Origin: Voacanga thouarsii
Taxonomy: Eukaryota > Streptophyta > Magnoliopsida > Gentianales > Apocynaceae
Reading direction: 5' to 3'
NCBI GenBank assembly: GCA_026120185.1
Contig: JANUWF010001179.1
Span: 4,465,001-4,529,000 of the forward strand
Length of the DNA: 64,000 nucleotides
The notes beneath the pieces are model-generated. The model was not told the origin of the DNA and made no database searches. It saw nothing but the letters and a program-made list of their open reading frames with translations. Shown here in pieces: positions 34,411 through 45,717 of this stretch; within the stretch, counting starts at the first letter, position 1; every line of letters starts with the position of its first letter. The position numbers were made by a program, and so were the translations under genes.

Positions 34411-35217
34411 TTAAATATTTATTACGTAAACTAAACAAGAACAATCAATTAAAATTCAAATAAAAGTTTGAATAAATAAATAATAATTCAAATAAAATGA
34501 AATAAAGTATTAACAAACAATTAAATAAAAGAATTAAAAAATATAAATAAATCGTAAATTAACTTAAAATTAAACAAATAACTAAAACAAATCAATAAAG
34601 CTAAAAAAATAAGAATGTAGGATTAATAAACACTAACCAGTTGATGGCCAAGAAACAATAACACTTTGTTAAGCTTTATATCTTATCTTCTTCAAAACAT
34701 GTATTATCTACTATTCTGCCACTTAATAATCTTCCAAAATATGAAGTTTTTGCTTGAAGAATGCAAAAAATATATAAAAAATAAATTCTATTCTAACACT
34801 TTTTGTAGAGAAAATGGAGATTATGAAAGAAAGAAAGAAGAATGAAAGTAGAGAGTTGGAGAGAGTTAGTGAGTGTTTGGTGAGTTTTGGGGTAAATAGG
34901 GAGATATTTATAAAGTTTTGGGGGTTGAGGGGTGAAATAGCCATGGGGGGCCAAACAACGCTATTTATATATATATATATATATCAATCAATCAATTTGA
35001 CTATTTGGGGGTCAAATTTCAGAAAAAAAAAAGAAGATAGAGAGCTCTCTATGTAGGCCGACCCACCGGTCTGTGGTCCTAAGTTGGCCAGCCTGCCATA
35101 GTGAAAGAATCCCTGGGCCACCACAGATCGGCCCACCACAGTGATGCCAGTTTGGTTCTTGGTCCTAGCTAGGACCGACAGGTCAAACTAGCCCACATGC
35201 CATTTCAACATCTGGTT
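34411..35217. other. hAT 5' noncoding and subterminal region
   Basis: AT-rich to about 34960, then a short AT run (34965-34984) and a GC-rich subterminal block with GGTCC and GGCCCA repeats. The opposing reading frames at 34723-35056 are chance. Confidence 0.55.
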
Positions 35218-35420
35218 AATCACTAACAATGTTTTCATTGTGTTTAAGAAAATGGCTATTCTGCTCTATAAGATAAGGGGAGGAATGAAGTTCAATCTTG
35301 GGGATATGATCTTTCAGTATATCGTTTGCTATATTGATGTTTCCTCTGCTAGCACTTTACTATTACCATATCCATTTCTGCTAACAAAATGCCTAAGTGC
35401 TTGTCGTAGTTATATGCAGC

Positions 35421-35813
35421 TTTCGTTGCTTGAGAAGTCTAGTTTGAGTAGAATTCAGAAAATACCAAAATCCTTTGAAAATACCAAATTCGCGAACAAC
35501 TACCTCTGGGCAGAGTGGATTTGGTGTAGGTCCAGTCAGCCCACCTGGCACCAGGTATGTTCTGTTCTTCTCTGTTTTTGCTGTTTAACAAGCATGGACC
35601 CGACACTTGGTCCCTTGGCTGGGTCTGGCACTAGGTCTGTTCAGGAAATTTTATATTTTTGCTCGAAATCAACTCAAATCTGTATAAATTTATTAAAAAC
35701 ACTTTTTACAAGCAAAATGTCAAATAGGAAGGAGAATGCCTAGTTATTATAAAAATGAATCTCAAAATAACCTCAAATAACTAAGAAAATAATGGTGATA
35801 TTAGCCCCTATCA
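35421..35813 (-). repeat. M0 LTR fragment
   Basis: Only the upstream part of the LTR, from the reversed TGATAGGGGC at 35813 to about the promoter; the remaining 1 kb is missing. GGCGCC-type boxes are present in degraded form. Confidence 0.85.
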
Positions 35814-35832
35814 CATACCCCTACACTTGAAT
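35814..35832 (-). other. M0 polypurine tract
   Basis: Minus strand TTCAAGTGTAGGGGTATG directly before the LTR start, the family form with one change. Confidence 0.8.
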
Positions 35833-36946
35833 ATTTGCTTGTCCTCAAGCAAACAAGATTTAAAATAATAAGCATTTAGAACAAGACAAAATAATTCAGT
35901 AAATTTTCCCTTAGAAAATTCATCCATTATGAAGACATAACCTTCTTCCAACCTTAAATATAAACTTGTCATTCACTCAACCCTTTCAAAACCTTATAAA
36001 CTCTTGTATTAAACCAAACAATCCCAAGGCCATCAAAATTAAGATAAAAAAGATTATATCTAGTACAAGAAAATTATCTTACTCCTCAAGTAAAAATATA
36101 GATAACATAAATCATACAAGTCATGCCATTTAACTAATTCAAATGTATTTATAAATTCAAATTTACATAACTCAAGATAGTGAAACAAGGAAACACTGCA
36201 CTCTTTTTTTTCTCTCAAAATTTTTTCAATGACTTAGGGAATTGATAGTCTCAAGTGAATGAATTTCTTTTCACGCACCGTATTGGCCCCCTTATAGTCA
36301 TTATTTTATTATTTTTTCAGCAATGTTCTTTTTCTTTCTTCTTTCTTTCCTTGCCTTCTTGCCTTAGGAATAGTCTCAAGAGAATGTGATGCTTCTTTGT
36401 TTATTCTCTTCCACTCACCATATTGGCCCCTAATAGGGATTAAAATTACCATTATTTTTCTAGTTATTTAAGGTTGTTTTAAGATACATTTATTGTAATA
36501 ACTAGGCATATTATTTTCTATTTAACATTTTACTTGTAAAAGGTGTTTGTGGCAAATATGTGCAGATTTAAATTAAAATTGAGCAGAAAGTGCACAGAAC
36601 CAGAATGTACCTAGTGCCAGGCCCAGCCAGTAGACCACGTTTCGAGTCCATTCTACTCCAGCAGCAGAGTTTGAGCAAGCTTTAGGGGAAATTCTAGAAT
36701 AGACCTGGCACTAGGTCTGGCAAGTATAAGTGCCGCCAGGTCCATTCTACTTGCCAAGAAGAAACGACCAAAAATAGAGCAAAAACAAAGGAAGAACATA
36801 GTGCACTTGGCGCCAGGTGGGTCGAAGGTACTCAGCGCCAGGTATGCTCTAGAGGCCGAAATTAGGGCTTATCCAATTATTTTAGTATTTTCCTATTCCT
36901 ACTCAGCCAAGACTTCCTTAGCCATGAAATTAACATCCAAGAGGCC

Positions 36947-36954
36947 TATAAAAG
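36947..36954 (+). promoter_or_regulatory. TATA box in solo LTR
   Basis: TATAAAAG at the position of the LTR promoter in relatives. Confidence 0.5.
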
Positions 36955-37699
36955 CACAAGAGAATATAAGGGTTTGATAGAGACAACATAGAGAGGTGAA
37001 TTAAAGAGCAGAAATTCTCAATCTCTCATTGAAAGAGAGTTCACCCAAATCAAGGACGGTTGTTCAAAAAAGTCTTTAAGGAGGAAGAAAGAGACTTGTC
37101 TATGTGTGCTTTCTTTTACCTTGTTTTCTTTTCCATAAACAATTGTGTATTCAATATGTCCATTATAATTTGACATTGTTCGTGTGATTCATGATTTATT
37201 GATTGACTTGGTCTTTTGATCAATTGATTATTATTCTTGGTATTTGATTACTTGTTTTCCTTAGGAAGTTGGTTGATTAGATTTTGTTATCAACTTGGTT
37301 GAAAAAGAGGTTGGTCATTACTTCAATTAATTAGTTTCATATTTATTATCTCTTAACTTGCTTGAAAAGGGAGTTAATTGTTTAGAACATTAGTAATCAA
37401 ATGTTAGTTAATGATTGCTAGAATATGGATTCATTGACTAATTTCATGCTTTAAATTACCTAAAATATAGGGGTTTATATGAGGATTGATTTTAATGCAA
37501 CTTTTGGATAAGTTAGTCGAGACAGAATATGTTCACTAATTTAACTAGAAGATAGTGATTCCTTAGATTGCATACGAAGTGGGTCTATATTAAATTCTTC
37601 ATGGGACCAAGATAATAATTGATTATGATAATTGCTAAGTGGTTCATAGTCATGTTTTCAAGAATATTTGTCCAATTACATACTTTTCCATCTTTGCGT

Positions 37700-37700
<1 letters not shown>

Positions 37701-37744
<44 letters not shown>
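37701..37744. repeat. (TA)n microsatellite
   Basis: About 21 TA units within the solo LTR, next to the position of the LTR poly-A/R region. Confidence 0.95.
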
Positions 37745-37748
<4 letters not shown>

Positions 37749-38829
37749 TTCTCACTTTATTTGGTCGGTTAAACAATGAAGGAAAAGTAATCAGTGTGTA
37801 CTTGTTCCTTTGAGGATCGATACTCTTTAATTCCCTATATTATACTTGCGATGAGTATACTTGCTCATATGTGTATTTTGGGATTAATGCTTTAATTAAA
37901 ACTTAATTAAGGGATAGATTTAAAATTGATGATTTTATATACCCAAAATTTATGCATTAGCCCCATTTTTAGTGAAAGGTCTCTTTTATATTTTTTTTCT
38001 TCTCAACAGATGAAAGTAATTTTTTTCAACCCACATTCTTTCCTTTTCACTCAAATTTTTTTTTCTTCACATTCCTTATTCACAACTCAAAGTCATGTAA
38101 ACTTTAAATCTATAATACAAGAATTAGTCAACAACTTTTTTCAAACTTCATCATATCATCCATATTCAAACTTAAAGAATAAAACAAAACTCAAATACCA
38201 AATATAACCAATGTTAACTTAAATTCTCAAGACTTAGCAAAATCCAACTTAATATACAAGTTTATTTTTTAATAAAATCTAACCATAATGAATGACAAAT
38301 CTATATCCAAAGTTAAAAAGAAAATCACAACTCCATTTTTCATAAATAAGCTCAATTTAGCTCTAAAATTTCTAAATTTTCAAATATTCAAAATTTTCAA
38401 CAAAATTGTTTGATATCAAGAAAATACTAAGATAATTGATACCAAGAAAACACCAAAATAATTGATAAAAACTTAGACAAAGAATATTACTAAACCACTC
38501 CTCCATACTTAAATTGGACAATATCCGCATTGGCCAAAAATAAATATAAGAAAGCATCTCCAAAGGGACCACAAATAATAAAGGGGTAAAACTTGGAAGT
38601 AGAGAAAAGGGCTAGTCTAAGAAGACTTTATTCCTACCTACGAAAAAAAACCCAACAAAAAAGCATAACAAAAATAAAGGCAAAATAAAGACACACCTAA
38701 ATAAAAAAAACTATAAAAAATATAAATAAAAATCCTAACAAAGCAAATAAAGACAAGACTCACTCCCCCATACTTAAGATGAAAAATATTTACTTATTGT
38801 GGAGGGAAAAAAAAAATACTTAACCTACT

Positions 38830-39016
38830 AAAGAAAACCAAACCTAAGACAAAGAGATAAACTCTTTCCACTTATCATGCTTTCTTATCATTCCCTTATA
38901 AAAGACATTAATACTCATTCAAAAACGTAAGGATAATGGAAGTAGAAACAAGAGAGGTTTTTGAAAAATGGGATGTTCATGGAAAATATTAATTGCAATG
39001 AATGTAAATGCATGAC
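38830..39016 (-). pseudogene. ORF-X fragment (M0)
   Basis: Only the C-terminal coding end is left, with the region corresponding to LMRKYDEWK and the hydrophobic stretch. It is cut by the P1 LTR at about 39017. Confidence 0.55.
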
Positions 39017-40399
39017 TCGCTAAAATCATCATTATTTTTCTAGTTATTTAAGGTTGTTTTGAGATACATTTGTTACAATAACTAATCATATTCCTTCCTA
39101 CTGACATTTTGCTTGTAAAAAGTGTTTTTGACAAATTTGTACAGATTTGAGTTGATTTCGAACAAAGATGTGAAATTTCCAAAACAGACTTAGTGGTAGG
39201 CCTAGCCAAAGGACTAGGTGCTGGGTCCATGTTGGTTAAATAGTAAAAATAGAGAAGAACAAAACAGACCTAGCACCAGGTAGGCCGACTGGACCCGGCA
39301 CCCGGTCCACTCTGCCCAGAGGCGATTGTGTGAGAATTTGGTATTTTTCAAAGAATTTTGGTATTATTTGAATTCTACTCAGACTGGACTTCTCAAGTAA
39401 TGAATTTTGGTATCAAGAAGGCTTATAAATACAAGAAAAACTCAAAAGAAATGTGTGATTAGAAGGATCCAAGCTAGCAACTCAATCACTACTCAAAGAA
39501 GCATTGTTCAAATGGGGTTTTGAATAGAAGAATAAGGGCTTGTCGATGAGTTTTATTTTTTTTAATCCTTTGTTTACTTTTCTAGAACAATGATGTACTT
39601 AACGTTTTGATTGTAATTGAATATTATTTTGAAGATTATGATTTTGAGTTAATTGGAGTTGTTGATCAATCTATTGTTATCTTTGGTATTTAATTACTTG
39701 TTATCATTGGTTATTAATTCGAGTTCTTTTAATTGACTTGAAAAAATAATGCTAGGAGTTTCATTGCATTGATTTCGTATTTGTCTAATCTTAATGAATT
39801 TGAGCGACAAAATTAAGATTATAGGACTAGAGTAATCAAATATTAGTTGACTTTACCTCGAGCAAAGGGTTATTAGCTAATTTCATGTTTATAAGGAATT
39901 GAGCTTAATTCATGTTTTGGTTATGTTAGCTTAATTGGCAAATCTATTAATATTAATCAAAAGATAGTAATTTCATGGATTGGAAAATGAAGTGGAATTT
40001 ATCTAAGTAGATTCAGGACTTGAGAAATGATTAAATTTTACTTAATATTCTTTCATGATTGCAATACGACAATTGATTATGAAGAATGCTAATTGATACA
40101 ATATTGTGTTTTCAAGATAATTGTCTAGTTACATGAAATTGCATCATTGAGTTATATCTATTTTTATCTTTATTTCCTTTTCTTTTTATTTTCTGCTTAT
40201 TTTCTTAGCTAAACAATAAAGATTTGGGTAAAGTAAGGTGGAAGACTAATTTCTCGTGGATTCGATACTTGCTATTCCCTATACTATACGATAGGCATAC
40301 TTGTCTGTATGTGTGGTTTTAGTAGTTAGTATTTTAATTAAAGCTTGATTGATTGTGTAATTTGTTGGCAATATTTTCTACACTAAAAAATACGCATCA
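39017..40399 (+). repeat. P1 5' LTR
   Basis: 1.38 kb ending in GCATCA. TATA box TATAAATA at 39424-39431, candidate poly-A signal AATAAA at 40215-40220. GGCGCC-type boxes at 39200-39310. Confidence 0.9.
39424..39431 (+). promoter_or_regulatory. TATA box in P1 5' LTR
   Basis: TATAAATA, conserved in position with 48269-48276 of the 3' LTR. Confidence 0.6.
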
Positions 40400-40405
40400 A
40401 GTTTT

Positions 40406-40423
40406 TGGCACCGTTGCTAGGGA
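40406..40423 (+). other. P1 primer-binding site, tRNA-Asp
   Basis: TGGCACCGTTGCTAGGGA: three differences from the tRNA-Asp complement. Confidence 0.9.
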
Positions 40424-40606
40424 TGGACACTATTAGAAACACTCAAATATTATTGATTTAGCCTTTGTTGTTTTGTGTTTAGGTAGTTTGTGAATATTTC
40501 TAATTTGTGTAATTTTCTTTTCTTTAATTTTCTATTATTTTTGTTTGTTTTTTTTTTTAATTTTCAATATGATCTTTAGTTTTGTTTGAGTGCAAGATTA
40601 ACATCA

Positions 40607-41447
40607 TCATAGACAATTATTCATAGGCACAATGTCGAAAGGAGCTATAATGATGTTATGTTGGTAAGGTTGCAAGCTCGGATTAATGCTTTTAGTGAAA
40701 TGTAACTTGACGCTTCAATTAAAGCCTTTGTTGCCAATTTAAATTCATCTATTAAGTGGCATCAAGAAGCTTCCCAACAATTGAACAACCAAAGAACGCA
40801 ACTAGCCAAGTTGGTTGAGGATCCCATAAAGGCCCATAAACCTGAACAAGAGGACTCCCAAATGGAAGAGAGAGGATTTGAGGGACAATCGCATAATACA
40901 ATAAGAGAGATATTCAATTCTACTCTATGTGCTAATAATTCTAATATTTCTACAATAAGAGAGCTCTCAATGATGATGTGTTGAGTTTACCACACCTCAA
41001 AGAGTTGCATCTACAATGCTTTATCATAAAAAGTCATTGGAGAATGATGATAATTTCTACCCTTCATCGTATTCAAGGGAGGTAACTTAGTTTTTGTAGA
41101 TCATGCCCATCATTGAGAACCCAAATACTATATTTAAAGGGAAATTTTAATTGTGAAAATTCTTTTGAAGGGAAAAATGTTGATTTCAATTTTAATGCAT
41201 TCTCTAGACACTATGTGCGCTCAGTATTTGTGTGCCTAAAGGAACGTTAGAAAGTGAGGTTCATGTGTTTTGTTTTACTGAGAAAAATTATTTTCATAAA
41301 AATAACCTTCTTCCAAAACCTCCCTTCTTTATACATTCATCTTACCTATTTTCTACTTTGAGCTTAAACTTATTTAACAAGGATTTGATGAAGAAATATG
41401 ATGAGTGGAAAGAGTTTGTATCTTTGTTTGATGTTAGGAGTTGTTAG
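40607..41447 (+). pseudogene. ORF-X (P1 copy)
   Basis: Function unknown. The usual start MDNYSW is lost (ATG changed to ATA at 40607). From 40781 to 40984 it is open and carries NNQRTQLAKLVEDPIKAH and HNTIREIFNSTLCANNSN. After a frameshift the second half resumes, and 41232-41447 is open through CFTEKNYFHKNN, the hydrophobic stretch and LMKKYDEWKEFVSLFDVRSC, ending at TAG 41445-41447. About 280 codons overall, collinear with the M1, M2 and M3 copies. Confidence 0.7.
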
Positions 41448-41837
41448 GTGTTATTTCTCCCAAATAAGGAAAATATTTTCCATTTTAAGTGTGGGAGAGT
41501 GAGTCGTGTCTTTATTTGCTTTCTTAGGATTTTTTGTTATTTTTTTTATTTATGTATGTCTTTATTTTGTTATTATTTTTCTTGTACTTTTATTTTTGTT
41601 TTCTTTTGTAGGTTAGAATAAAGTTCTTTTGGACAAACCCTTTTCTCTATTTTTAGTTTTGATATCTATTGGAACTTATTTTACTTGGGGAGTATTGCTT
41701 AACTTTCTACCTCCCTTATTATTTTTTGTCCCTTTGGAGATCCTTTCTTATGTTAATTTTTGTCCAATGTGGACATTGTCCTGTTTAAGTGTGGGGGAGT
41801 GTTTTAGTAATATTCTTTATCCAAAATTTTATCAATG
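41448..41837 (+). other. P1 interior: purine tracts and intron-like segment
   Basis: AAGTGTGGGAGAGTGAG at 41487-41503 and AAGTGTGGGGGAGTG at 41787-41801 repeat the core of the 3' polypurine tract. Between them, GTATGT at 41554 and TTTTGTAG ending at 41611 enclose 58 bases shared with the other copies. Confidence 0.65.
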
Positions 41838-43522
41838 TGTTGGGTATCTCTCGCATATCATATATGGCGCAGCAGAAAAATAAAATGAGATACCATCCTA
41901 GGAATCGCATGTGTGAAAAACAAGACATAAAAAGAACAAAGGTAATAGCTTTTTACCTTTCTTCGATCGTGTGGAAAACAAAATTTTCCTTCTTCAAGTT
42001 GAGGCGCGATCCAGCAATCCTCTTGATCAAATAACACGAAAGTTGAACGTCCAATCACTATAATCATAGTGTGTGATTATCTCTAACATAAATCTACACA
42101 GAAAATACACTCAAGCATGAAGTTTTCTGTGCTAACAAAAAAAACTAAGTGGCGGCTAGGGTTATTTGCTTCAAGTAGGGTTTCGTGTGTCTATCCCATA
42201 TGTTAGGGTTTCGTGCATATATGTATTATATGTCACGAAAATCCATTGAAAATCTAAAATTCTAAAATAATTCGAATTCCCTAATTGAAATTGGAAGCAT
42301 CAAGTTCTCACAATTATAATTTGGACCATAAATTATAACTAATTATAATTTGGCCACAACTCCTTCTCTCCCTCTCAATTAACCCTACTATGTTATCAAA
42401 TAACATCTTGAGTATATAATCCTCTATTATGTATGACCTATTAGGTTTCCCAATCAATTGGTAGAGAACTTGAATTAATCCAAACGTCTTTGAGATTAAT
42501 AATTCATAATTAATTAGAACTAATCATATTATTCTAATCATGACTGGTTTATTAATTCATCAATTAATAAATCCATATTCCCAAATCATAAGCGGTATCT
42601 AGCAACACATCATGACCACCCAAGAGTCCAGGAAGTCAAGTGGTTTGACATGAACCCTTCAATAACAAACTACAGTGCAATTAACTCCTTTCACCATACA
42701 ATATCTCATTCGATTTGAAGTACGGAATTTGTGCCAACTCCCTCTAGAATATATATTAATTTTAGCCCGAATATAATAGTACTTGTACCAGGAACCCACT
42801 ACTCTAAATGTGTATCAATTGGAACTGTTTCCAATACACAGTCGCCTTGGCCAAGGACTTCTTGAGTAGTAATTCCTACAAGTGGCCGTGAGATATTCAC
42901 CCCTCCTATTAGGAGTGGTGAATCCTTTATTGACCATCTCAATTACTTTCGTTTACCTCATAATATATCCAATATTAATCCCATAGGCGACCATTGATCT
43001 GGCTCTAGAGATTGGAATCACAGTACAATGCTTAGCAAACAAAGTACTTTGGAGATCTCAAGTCTAAGGATACTTACACGTTTGCTATATTAAGATTATA
43101 TCACTGGCACTAAATAGTTATCCATATGATTATCTCATAGTTAGGTCATCCAATGAATTTGTTCCATTAACAAGCACCCATGTGTTAACTTTGAGTATCT
43201 TAATACTCACGGATATGAGAACCACCGCCTGATCAAATCAAGAAGTCTAACACATACTAGTCTTAACGTATTAATTATGTCCGTCTCATTAATACTACGC
43301 CTAGAGACTATTTAAATACTAACACTATACATATAGTATGAATCTCATATCATGATTTTTATCATGATTTTCTTAACACGGTATTGTACTAGGGACTTTA
43401 TCTAACAATTATTTTACACAAAAGTAAACAAAAAAAACTGTAAGATAAATAATGCCTTTTATCAAAATAAAATGTGTCATATACAATGTATAAGTGATTG
43501 CCTCTAGGGCACAACACTAACA
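41838..43522 (-). repeat. copia solo LTR, family C2, copy 3
   Basis: 1,685 bases flanked by the perfect duplication CAATG (41833-41837 and 43523-43527). Ends TGTTGGGTATC and CACTAACA as in copy 1; minus orientation by comparison with 26379. Confidence 0.93.
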
Positions 43523-43666
43523 CAATGATCTTGGTATTTTCTTGGTATGATCTTGGTACCAAACAATTTTGTTAAAAATTGAAAATTTTGAAATTTTAGA
43601 ACTAAATTGAGCTTATTTGTCTATAATGGAGTGATGATGTTCTTACTAATTTTGGATATGGATTTT

Positions 43667-45717
43667 TGTTGGATTGTATGCCCTCTTAGACTAGGTTTCT
43701 GATGTAAAATCGAATTATTTAATAAAAGAAATTATTTTCAGAAGTTGTTTGTGAATTTACTTTTTGCTTGTGCATGATTTTTGTTTGGAACAGACCCATT
43801 GTATTTAAATAAGTTATCCATGTGAATGGTGGTCTTTCACAGTAAGGTATGGATCACGGGTTATTTAACACATAAACATTTGTTCTTAACCTATTGATGA
43901 GACTGGGAACCTCATCATGTTTAGGTTATTATGTTATGAATTCCAAATGGGGAATGACTTACCTTTAGCCAGTGGGTAGTCCACCCACTTCATGACATAA
44001 GCGTATTTCGAATACGTAGAACAGGACCTGTAGTAGTGGTTTCTCAAAGTACTATATGATAGAAACCTAGACTACTACCGCTACAGCGTGGACTAGTACT
44101 CTACGACTTGAGTATGAGTTGGTGGTCTGGCGAAGCTGGAAGCATATACTTTGATTTGCTATAGTTGAGGTTCTATAGTAGGGCCAATATACTTGCATGT
44201 TGGGTATGTGTGACTAGTTAGTTAAGACAGACTTATACAAGATAGTTTCTGCACTATATCGCCCTTTGTGGTTGTCCGAATGGTCTAAATTATCCAGGGC
44301 CCTGGGAAACATGACTTGGATGTTTGCTTTAGGGTAGCTCCCTTGGAAAGCGGAAACACTCCGGAAGTCGTGGATCATTGGACTAGAAGCCTAAGGATGG
44401 TAGATGTCATTTAGAGGGTGTTAGTACACTTCTTCCTCTCTAAATGTACGGCGATGTGTAGAGGGGTATTTTAGTCATTTCACCTGTAGGTCGGAGACTT
44501 TGCTAACGCAGCATTGTCCTTGGGGTCAATATTTCCTTATGGTGATATTAGGAAATATTTAAAATGCAAAATACAACTATTTATATAGCAGGGGTATTTT
44601 GGTCATTTTAGCAGCCAAGGCGATGTGTCTTTTTGGTCCTCGGGATAGCCCGTAAGTCCTAACTATTTTTGGGTTGAGGATCTGGTCTCAGTTGAAGAGG
44701 ATTTTATTTTATTTTGTTTTATTTTATTCAGGAAGTCTAATTTATTATTGGACTGGAATAAAATAAATAAATAAATAAATAAAATAGGAGTTGAGAGAAA
44801 TTAATTATCTAGTTTATTTGGTTAATTAATTATTCGGGGCCTAGGTCCAGTATGAATAATTAAGAAATTAACTCTGAGCTTAAATTAGGGAAATAATTAA
44901 TGTTTAATTATTTATTGGGTTATTTATGTAGGCCCAAGAAATAAATAATTAGAGATTAATTATTATGGTTCATTTGGGCTCATTAATTATTTATTGGGTT
45001 ACTTATGTAAGCCCAGAAAATAAATAATTAATATTTATTATTTTGGGCCTTTTGGGTCCAAGAAAAATAATAAATATTTATCTGGCCCAATAGCTTGGAC
45101 CTTAGGGTTTTTTCCAGATACGGTTAAGAGGAGTTTAAGGTTAGACCAAACTGTTTCTCAGGATAACATCCGGATATTTTGAAATCCCAGGGATATGTTT
45201 ATCAGAGATTGAGAGACCTAATTTTGGCTAAATATAAACAACTCTTTGAAAGAAAAAAAAAACTCTAATTTTTCCCTTCTCAAGAAGAGACTCTCACGTG
45301 AGTCTCTCTCTCTCTCTCTCACAAAAGCTCTCTCCTTTTTCTTCTTGTTTTTCTCTTGTTCTTTGCTAATCAATAGCGAACGAACTAAGGAGAATTGAGA
45401 CCCTTCCTCTTCACCATAGGGTTCACCGACTAGAGGTTAGGTTGAGGAATACCCCGAGAGCTGGAGAGCTAAGCGTTAATGCAAACAAGACGAAGTCGAA
45501 GGCTAACGGGTGTTCAACCAGAAGCTCCTTCAACTGTGCAAAGCGAGGCGATTCCAGTCGTTCAATCCGCTCTTACTCAACCTAGAAGGGTTAAGGAGCG
45601 CAAAGGTATGATCTTCACGCTTCCGCATGGCCTTTATGGCCTGCGTTTAATTTTTTTTTTTTTTGGGTCTCTGTTTATTATCGTCCATGGCTCCCCGTTT
45701 TACTGCATTCACCATCA
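43667..45717 (+). repeat. solo LTR related to the copia 3' LTR at 11431
   Basis: About 2.05 kb from TGTTGGATTG to CACCATCA, inside P1. Flanks give GATTT at 43661-43665 (plus one extra T) and 45718-45722, a near-perfect target duplication. Shares ordered blocks with 11431-13211. It holds a 93-codon chance frame at 45479-45760 and a GC-rich downstream end. Confidence 0.85.

Larger units (their letters stand above)
31998..35217 (-). mobile_element. hAT DNA transposon, decayed
   Basis: 3.2 kb insertion in the post-pol frame. The left end is TAGCAATGGTATTTGGGCC; the right end in reverse complement is CAGATGTTGAAATGGCATGT then GGGCTAG, sharing AATGGYATKTGGGC with the left. Both subterminal regions are rich in GGCC and GGTCC repeats, as in plant hAT elements with GGGCCGG ends. 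I cannot see a clean 8-base target duplication, so the ends may be off by a few bases. The flanking reading frame continues on both sides, which confirms an insertion. Confidence 0.8.
22660..35420 (+). mobile_element. Sirevirus-like copia element, 3' end missing
   Basis: Order: LTR (22660-23613), primer site, gag, protease, integrase, reverse transcriptase, RNase H, and a post-pol frame resembling the envelope-like ORF of Sireviruses. It is interrupted by a copia solo LTR in integrase (26379-28085) and a hAT transposon in the post-pol frame (31998-35217). At about 35421 the sequence switches to a truncated LTR of the M family, so the 3' LTR has been lost. Gag type, primer site and post-pol frame together support the Sirevirus assignment. 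Confidence 0.83.
30583..35420 (+). pseudogene. post-pol envelope-like frame of Sirevirus type, split by hAT
   Basis: An extra frame after pol is a hallmark of Sireviruses; its function is not established. It starts near the ATG at 30583, is open at 30607-30933, then continues with stops. Near 31680-31850 lies a block with REFYSN and FSLESISEIFNLPY, typical of the plant Transposase_32 / envelope-like family. It is cut at 31997 by the hAT element and resumes at 35219 with ILLYKIRGGMKFNLGDMIF, the expected next block of the same family. It ends where the M0 LTR fragment begins. I infer family from these blocks only; no membrane-fusion features can be claimed. Confidence 0.65.
36431..37959 (+). 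repeat. solo LTR of the M/Athila family with GCCCC target duplication
   Basis: 1,529 bases in plus orientation inside M0 (minus). Flanked by the perfect duplication GCCCC (36426-36430 and 37960-37964). Its ends read TAATAGGG and GCATTA, that is TGATAGGG and GCATCA with C-to-T type changes. A TATA box is at 36947-36954, and a (TA)n run is inside. There is no interior, so it is a solo LTR. Confidence 0.92.
35833..38829 (-). other. M0 noncoding interior
   Basis: No gene. Contains the two GGGGCCAATA boxes (36280-36295; the second split by a solo LTR at 36426-37964), internal purine tracts at 38492-38505 and 38762-38775 (minus strand), and the intron-like segment 38638-38696. Confidence 0.6.
35421..39016 (-). 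mobile_element. M0, truncated non-autonomous element
   Basis: Minus-strand member of the M family: partial 3' LTR (35421-35813), polypurine tract, interior with one nested solo LTR, and the C-terminal end of ORF-X at 38830-39016. The rest is replaced by the 5' LTR of P1. The left end is a chimeric junction with the Sirevirus-like element over a shared TTCGTTGC. Confidence 0.85.

Noticed and set aside
34723..35056. Overlapping frames on both strands near the hAT end
   Set aside because: AT-rich and purine-rich low-complexity sequence upstream of the transposase; no conserved residues.
31998..35217. 8-base target duplication of the hAT element
   Set aside because: Flanks TATCTTAT and GTTAATCA do not match, so I do not claim one; ends may be misplaced or decayed.
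35240..35743. 167-codon open frame treated as one gene
   Set aside because: It is a chance fusion of the Sirevirus post-pol frame (to about 35420) with antisense M0 LTR sequence.
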